Source: a bacterium 1XD8-76 (GTDB taxonomy: Bacteria; Bacillota; Clostridia; Lachnospirales; Lachnospiraceae). Taken from it: a stretch of 64,000 nt of DNA. Below the pieces are notes generated by a model that was given only the letters and a program-made list of their open reading frames with translations, made no database searches and was not told the origin of the DNA. Made by a program: the position numbers and the translations under genes. Shown piece by piece: positions 60,282 to 64,000 of the stretch. Position 1 is the stretch's first letter, and every line of letters starts with the position of its first letter. The stretch lies in contig RAZE01000018.1 in the NCBI GenBank assembly GCA_003611955.1, forward strand, positions 17,082 through 81,081. Reading direction: 5' to 3'.

Positions 60282-62145
60282 TAAATACAGAATGCTTCAA
60301 GAAACCGATGAGAAGAAAATAATTATGGTTGCAGGAAGCTCTTCGGCATTTGGGCTGGATCAATATATACTGGAGGCTGAAACTGGATATAAGGTAATTA
60401 ATCTGGGACTATACGCGGGATTTGGCTCTTTGTTTTATACGGAACTGGCTAAGGAGAATCTTAATCCTGGAGATATTGTCTTGTTGGGATATGAATATGG
60501 ATGGCATGACAGTTTTAGTTCCTTGGGGCAGGATGTGATCATGTCAGGAATTGATGAAAATATTGATATATACAAGCATATTCCGGTATCGCATTGGCCT
60601 GATTTCATTGGATATCTTTTTAAATATGCAGAAAAAAAGAACTCTTTTGAAGAGGCACACGGTATTTATTCAAGGGAATCTTTTGATGAGAACGGGCAGT
60701 TGATAAAAACAAGAGCAAATGCTCTGTCAGATTATGAAGATAAAGTAAGCATGTATGGAATAATTTCTGTTTTGGATTTTGAAGGAAATGTAACTATATC
60801 AGACAGGAGTGTTGAATATCTTCGTGAGCTAAAAGAATATGTGTTGGGGTGTGGAGCAAGTATATACTTTGTTGCCCCTCCTGTATTATATGACAGTATT
60901 ACCTGTGATCCGGATAATTTTTTAGAACTTGCCAGGTTGGAAGAGGAAAAGATTGGAATACCTTACATTAGTGATCCACGCTTATATATGTTTCCGGCAG
61001 ATTTGATGAGTGATACTATTTATCATTGCAATAGTGAGGGGGAGAAAGTCAGGACAAATATTCTTGTAGATGATTTAAGGCTATGCGGGGTAATATCGGG
61101 AAGCGGCTGTACAGATGAACTGAACATTAATAGAGGCGAAACCTGTGTGCTTGTGGACACTTTACCAAAGAGATTATTGCACAAACCTGTAGATATTAAG
61201 CAGGTCTATGCTGTTATCGACGGTGTGGAACACAATTATTATGAAAATGTAGACTATATCATTGATTATGAAAGAGGAACTATAAGAAGGACTCAGGAGT
61301 CAAACATCCCAAACTATTTATACCATAATGTAATTTGGAAAGATGGAAAGTTTAAATATATTAATGGGCCGGATCTTTGCAGCCCAGAAAGCAACATCAA
61401 TTACCAAATTCGAATAGATTATGATTATTACGTTGCAAAAGAAGAATTGGAACCACTTGAAAACAGCCGCTGTTATTTGAGTAATTCATTGCGGCAGAAG
61501 CTGGAAGAAGGGGATAGTATCAATGTGGCTTTATGCGGTGACGGCGTAGGGGCAGGTGTTGATACGGATGGAGAAGGTATTTTTCTTAATTACCTGAGCG
61601 AGGCTTTGTCTTCTTATTATGATGTTGAAATAGAGACAAAGAATTACTCCGAAGAAGGAAGATGTTGTGATCTTCTGAATGAAAAGATAAATGATATCAT
61701 AAGCGATCATCCGGATATTTTGATGATAGAGTTCGGGATAAATGATCATTATGTCCCCCAAACATTAGATGAAGAAAATGTAAAAAAATACAAAGATGAC
61801 ATAGAGAAAATAGTTGTTAAATTGAAGGAGAATGATATTGATGTATTCCTTTTAGGTTTTTTTCAGCAAAACATAACGCTCAGTTCGGAAAGTATGGAAG
61901 CTACCAGGAGCTTCAATAAAGCGTTAAAAGAAATAGCTGATAATAATGGCATTTATTTTGCAGATGTATATGCTCTATATGTAAAAATTGGAAGTATAAA
62001 ACCGCTGAGCAGGGATGTTATGAGCGATTATATTCATCATCCTAACGAGTGGGGGCATAAGCTGTATTTTACATCTATAATTGAAGCTTTTAATATTTAT
62101 GGTACAATGAGACCTGTTGATTTCGAAAACTATATTTTTATATAG
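60205..62145 (+). CDS. Two-domain SGNH-hydrolase-like protein, N-terminus split off at a poly-G tract
   Basis: Large frame without a plausible start of its own; the true start is the ATG at 60150, separated by a one-base frameshift at G8. The N-terminal SGNH domain has VAGSSSAFGLDQ (nucleophile Ser) and DTIYHCNSEGEKV (Asp-x2-His), as in AlgJ/DltD partners of MBOAT enzymes. A second SGNH domain follows with LCGDGVGAG, EFGINDHY and DYIHHPNEWGH; the block I Ser is replaced by Gly. It should complete O-acylation started by the MBOAT protein when in frame. Confidence 0.82.
   Translation: MKVLSGGVIFQKKGVFHSSYQSVIADKYRMLQETDEKKIIMVAGSSSAFGLDQYILEAETGYKVINLGLYAGFGSLFYTELAKENLNPGDIVLLGYEYGWHDSFSSLGQDVIMSGIDENIDIYKHIPVSHWPDFIGYLFKYAEKKNSFEEAHGIYSRESFDENGQLIKTRANALSDYEDKVSMYGIISVLDFEGNVTISDRSVEYLRELKEYVLGCGASIYFVAPPVLYDSITCDPDNFLELARLEEEKIGIPYISDPRLYMFPADLMSDTIYHCNSEGEKVRTNILVDDLRLCGVISGSGCTDELNINRGETCVLVDTLPKRLLHKPVDIKQVYAVIDGVEHNYYENVDYIIDYERGTIRRTQESNIPNYLYHNVIWKDGKFKYINGPDLCSPESNINYQIRIDYDYYVAKEELEPLENSRCYLSNSLRQKLEEGDSINVALCGDGVGAGVDTDGEGIFLNYLSEALSSYYDVEIETKNYSEEGRCCDLLNEKINDIISDHPDILMIEFGINDHYVPQTLDEENVKKYKDDIEKIVVKLKENDIDVFLLGFFQQNITLSSESMEATRSFNKALKEIADNNGIYFADVYALYVKIGSIKPLSRDVMSDYIHHPNEWGHKLYFTSIIEAFNIYGTMRPVDFENYIFI
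60219..60226 (+). repeat. Poly-G tract (G8) that splits the SGNH gene
   Basis: Eight G just after the signal-anchor codons. Seven G (or ten) would fuse the anchor to the catalytic domains. It is the longest G run I found in the window. Confidence 0.88.
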
Positions 62146-62232
62146 AGGCCAGGAAAAAAGAAAATACAAGTGATAAAGAACTGGTGTAATGTATCATTGA
62201 CAAATAGTTAAATGATGTGAGGAGGTTTTAGG

Positions 62233-63309
62233 ATGAATAGCAATTTTAATGGGGCAACCCTTCTGATCACCGGTGGAACCGGCAGCTTTGGGCACACAGT
62301 CCTGAAGCATTTTTTATATTCGGATATCCGGGAGATCCGCATCTTTTCGAGAGATGAGAAGAAACAGGACGACATGCGCCACGACCTGCAGGCCAGGCAC
62401 CCGGATGCGGCGAAGAAAGTCAAATTTTATATCGGGAATGTCAGGAATCCACAGTCCGTGCATGACGCCATGCCGGGGGTAGATTTTGTATTTCATGCGG
62501 CAGCATTAAAGCAGGTGCCCTCCTGTGAATTTTTCCCGATGGAGGCGGTCCATACCAACGTGGAGGGAACCAACAACGTCCTCCATGCGGCCATCGAAGC
62601 CGGGGTAAAACGGGTGGTGTGCCTGTCCACGGACAAGGCGGCCTACCCGATCAATGCCATGGGGACGTCCAAGGCCATGATGGAGCATGTGGTGCGGGCC
62701 AATGCCCGGGTGGCGGCGGAGCGTGGGAAGACGGTCATCTGCTGCACCAGATACGGAAACGTGATGTGCTCGAGAGGATCGGTGATCCCCCTCTTTATCG
62801 AGCAGATCAAGAGCGGGAAGCCCATCACCATCACCAACCCGGAGATGACCCGTTTCCTGATGAACCTGGATGAGGCGGTGGACCTGGTCCGGTTTGCCTT
62901 TGCGCATGCCAATCCGGGGGATCTCTTTATCCAGAAGGCGGACGCTTCCACGATCGGGGTGCTGGCCCAGGCGGTGCAGAAACTGTTCGGGGATACGGGG
63001 ACCCGGGTCATCGGGACCCGGCACGGGGAGAAACTCTATGAGACGTTAATGACAAGGGAGGAAAGGCTCCGCTCCGAGGACATGGGAAATTACTACCGGG
63101 TGTCGGCGGACAACAGAGATTTAAACTATGACAAATATTTCGTGGAGGGCCGGAACCTGACGGAGGCGGAGGAAGCCTACACGAGCCATAACACCACCCT
63201 GCTGGATGCGGAGGGGACGGCGGAGAAGATCCTGACTACCGACTATGTGAAGGAGCTGCTGGAAAAAGAGAAAAGGGAAAAGAGAGTGAGGCAGGGAGGG
63301 GGAAAATGA
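62233..63309 (+). CDS. capE: UDP-GlcNAc 4,6-dehydratase/5-epimerase (CapE/FnlA-like)
   Basis: 358 aa. LLITGGTGSFGHTVLKHFL is the NAD(P) loop; IFSRDEKKQDDMRHDL, VFHAAALKQVPSCEFFPMEA and STDKAAYPINAMGTSKAMME (Met instead of the catalytic Tyr) are specific to this subgroup. It begins the three-step route UDP-GlcNAc to UDP-L-FucNAc. GAGGAGG lies about 9 bases before the ATG. The DNA returns to high GC here. It overlaps the CapF-like gene by 4 bp. Confidence 0.9.
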   Translation: MNSNFNGATLLITGGTGSFGHTVLKHFLYSDIREIRIFSRDEKKQDDMRHDLQARHPDAAKKVKFYIGNVRNPQSVHDAMPGVDFVFHAAALKQVPSCEFFPMEAVHTNVEGTNNVLHAAIEAGVKRVVCLSTDKAAYPINAMGTSKAMMEHVVRANARVAAERGKTVICCTRYGNVMCSRGSVIPLFIEQIKSGKPITITNPEMTRFLMNLDEAVDLVRFAFAHANPGDLFIQKADASTIGVLAQAVQKLFGDTGTRVIGTRHGEKLYETLMTREERLRSEDMGNYYRVSADNRDLNYDKYFVEGRNLTEAEEAYTSHNTTLLDAEGTAEKILTTDYVKELLEKEKREKRVRQGGGK

Positions 63310-64000
63310 GAATACTTGTCACGGGAAGCAACGGATTTGTGGGGCGGAACCTGGTGTGGAACTTAAAGGAACTGCGGGACGGGAAGAATGGAACACGTCC
63401 CGGCCTGACGATCACGGAGATCTACGGATATGACACCGCCAGCACGAAGGAAGATCTGGACAGGGCCTGCAGCCGGTGTGATTTTGTGTTCCATCTCGCG
63501 GGAGTGAACCGGCCGAAGGAGAAGGCGGAGTTCATGGAGGGGAATTACGGAGCTGCGTCCCTGCTGTTGGATACGCTGAAAGCGCACCAGAATGCCTGCC
63601 CGGTGATGTTGGCCAGCTCCATCCAGGCCTCCCTCTCCGGGCGGTTCCAGGATTCGGATTACGGGAAGAGCAAGCTGGCGGGGGAAGAACTGTTTTTCCG
63701 GTATGGGGAAGAGACGGGAGCGAAAGTGTTAGTCTACCGCTTCCCGAACCTGTTCGGGAAATGGTGCAGGCCGTGCTATAACTCTGCGGTAGCTACGTTC
63801 TGCCACGCGGTGGCGAACGGCCTGGAGTACAGGGTGGACGATCCGGAGAGGGAACTGGAGCTGCTGTATATCGATGACCTGATCGAAGAGATGCTGGATG
63901 CGCTGGAGGGGAAGGAGCACCGCTGCGAATATCCGAAAGATGACAGGCATGACGGGCTTTTGGCAGTGGAGGATCTGGCAGGGAGGTATTGTTACGCGCC
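63306..64000 (+). CDS. capF: CapF/FnlB-like bifunctional reductase-epimerase (5' part, cut by the window)
   Basis: Open to the right edge; 231 codons visible of about 370-400. RILVTGSNGFVGRNLVWNL, CDFVFHLAGVNRPKE, EFMEGNYG and SDYGKSKLAGEELF with FRFPNLFGKWCRPCYNSAVATF-like segments (here YRFPNLFGKWCRP, then YNSAVATFCH) match the N-terminal SDR domain of CapF. It reduces the CapE product. A 2-epimerase (CapG) would be expected next to finish UDP-L-FucNAc. Spacing shows translation coupled to capE. Confidence 0.88.
   Translation, partial: MRILVTGSNGFVGRNLVWNLKELRDGKNGTRPGLTITEIYGYDTASTKEDLDRACSRCDFVFHLAGVNRPKEKAEFMEGNYGAASLLLDTLKAHQNACPVMLASSIQASLSGRFQDSDYGKSKLAGEELFFRYGEETGAKVLVYRFPNLFGKWCRPCYNSAVATFCHAVANGLEYRVDDPERELELLYIDDLIEEMLDALEGKEHRCEYPKDDRHDGLLAVEDLAGRYCYA

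Noticed and set aside
62197..62202. TTGACA upstream of capE as an internal promoter
   Set aside because: No -10-like hexamer lies at 16-18 bp; the ribosome site occupies that place.
1..64000. PglB/STT3 oligosaccharyltransferase with WWD motif
   Set aside because: WW pairs occur in the ligase-like protein and the GT4 at 27547 but without the following DYG; no protein here has the PglB layout.
1..64000. CRISPR arrays, tRNA and rRNA genes
   Set aside because: No regularly spaced direct repeats and no cloverleaf or rRNA-like sequence seen on reading both strands.

Overview
The window looks like chromosomal DNA from a Clostridia-class Firmicute, most likely a Lachnospiraceae-type gut anaerobe. 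Four things point there: a stand-alone Spo0A DNA-binding domain of clostridial type, strong AGGAG-like ribosome sites with frequent TTG and GTG starts, EpsG-type polymerases, and a LoaP-type NusG paralogue. Nearly everything here makes or decorates cell-surface glycans. I see no rRNA, tRNA or CRISPR array.

Layout. (1) 1-2.8 kb: the 3' end of a membrane protein gene, then a leftward CotH-kinase gene and a leftward receiver-less Spo0A effector gene. (2) 3.0-19.0 kb, GC-rich: a rightward glycan operon (locus A). It holds a WbaP/EpsE-like priming sugar transferase, a Wzz-like co-polymerase, an EpsG-type polymerase, several GT2/GT4 glycosyltransferases, tandem GT-C-like membrane proteins and an O-antigen-ligase-like protein. 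(3) 19.0-23.8 kb: a leftward FlaA1/PglF-like 4,6-dehydratase, a rightward second Wzz-like protein, and a leftward tyrosine recombinase beside a 20-bp inverted repeat. (4) 23.9 kb to the right edge: locus B, over 38 kb with every gene rightward. It opens with a near-consensus promoter, a roughly 200-nt leader and a LoaP-type antiterminator.

Locus B carries a PglE/PglC/PglD-like set for a diacetamido-trideoxyhexose primer, GT4 and EpsG genes, and a TupA-like ATP-grasp next to a CapA-like protein. It continues with an aminotransferase/GNAT/GNAT/MaoC group, a PglK-like ABC flippase, and a nonulosonic acid (sialic/legionaminic-like) cassette. It ends with GtrB-like side-chain genes, methyltransferases, UDP-GlcA genes, an MBOAT/SGNH O-acylation pair, and CapE/CapF for UDP-FucNAc, the last cut by the window edge. 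About 27.5-62.2 kb is clearly AT-richer than either flank, as expected for an exchangeable glycan cassette.

The most interesting observation is a set of long poly-G tracts (seven G7/G8 runs counting one GC-flank intergenic copy, six of them in the AT-rich cassette). They lie almost only in decoration genes: an aminotransferase, a GNAT, an acyltransferase-3, a hexapeptide transferase, a GtrB-like GT2 and an SGNH esterase. In the last two the gene is split exactly at the tract, and a one-G change would restore one long reading frame. This looks like slipped-strand phase variation of glycan decorations, placed under one LoaP-controlled promoter and next to a site-specific recombinase. Homopolymer sequencing error is the main alternative.
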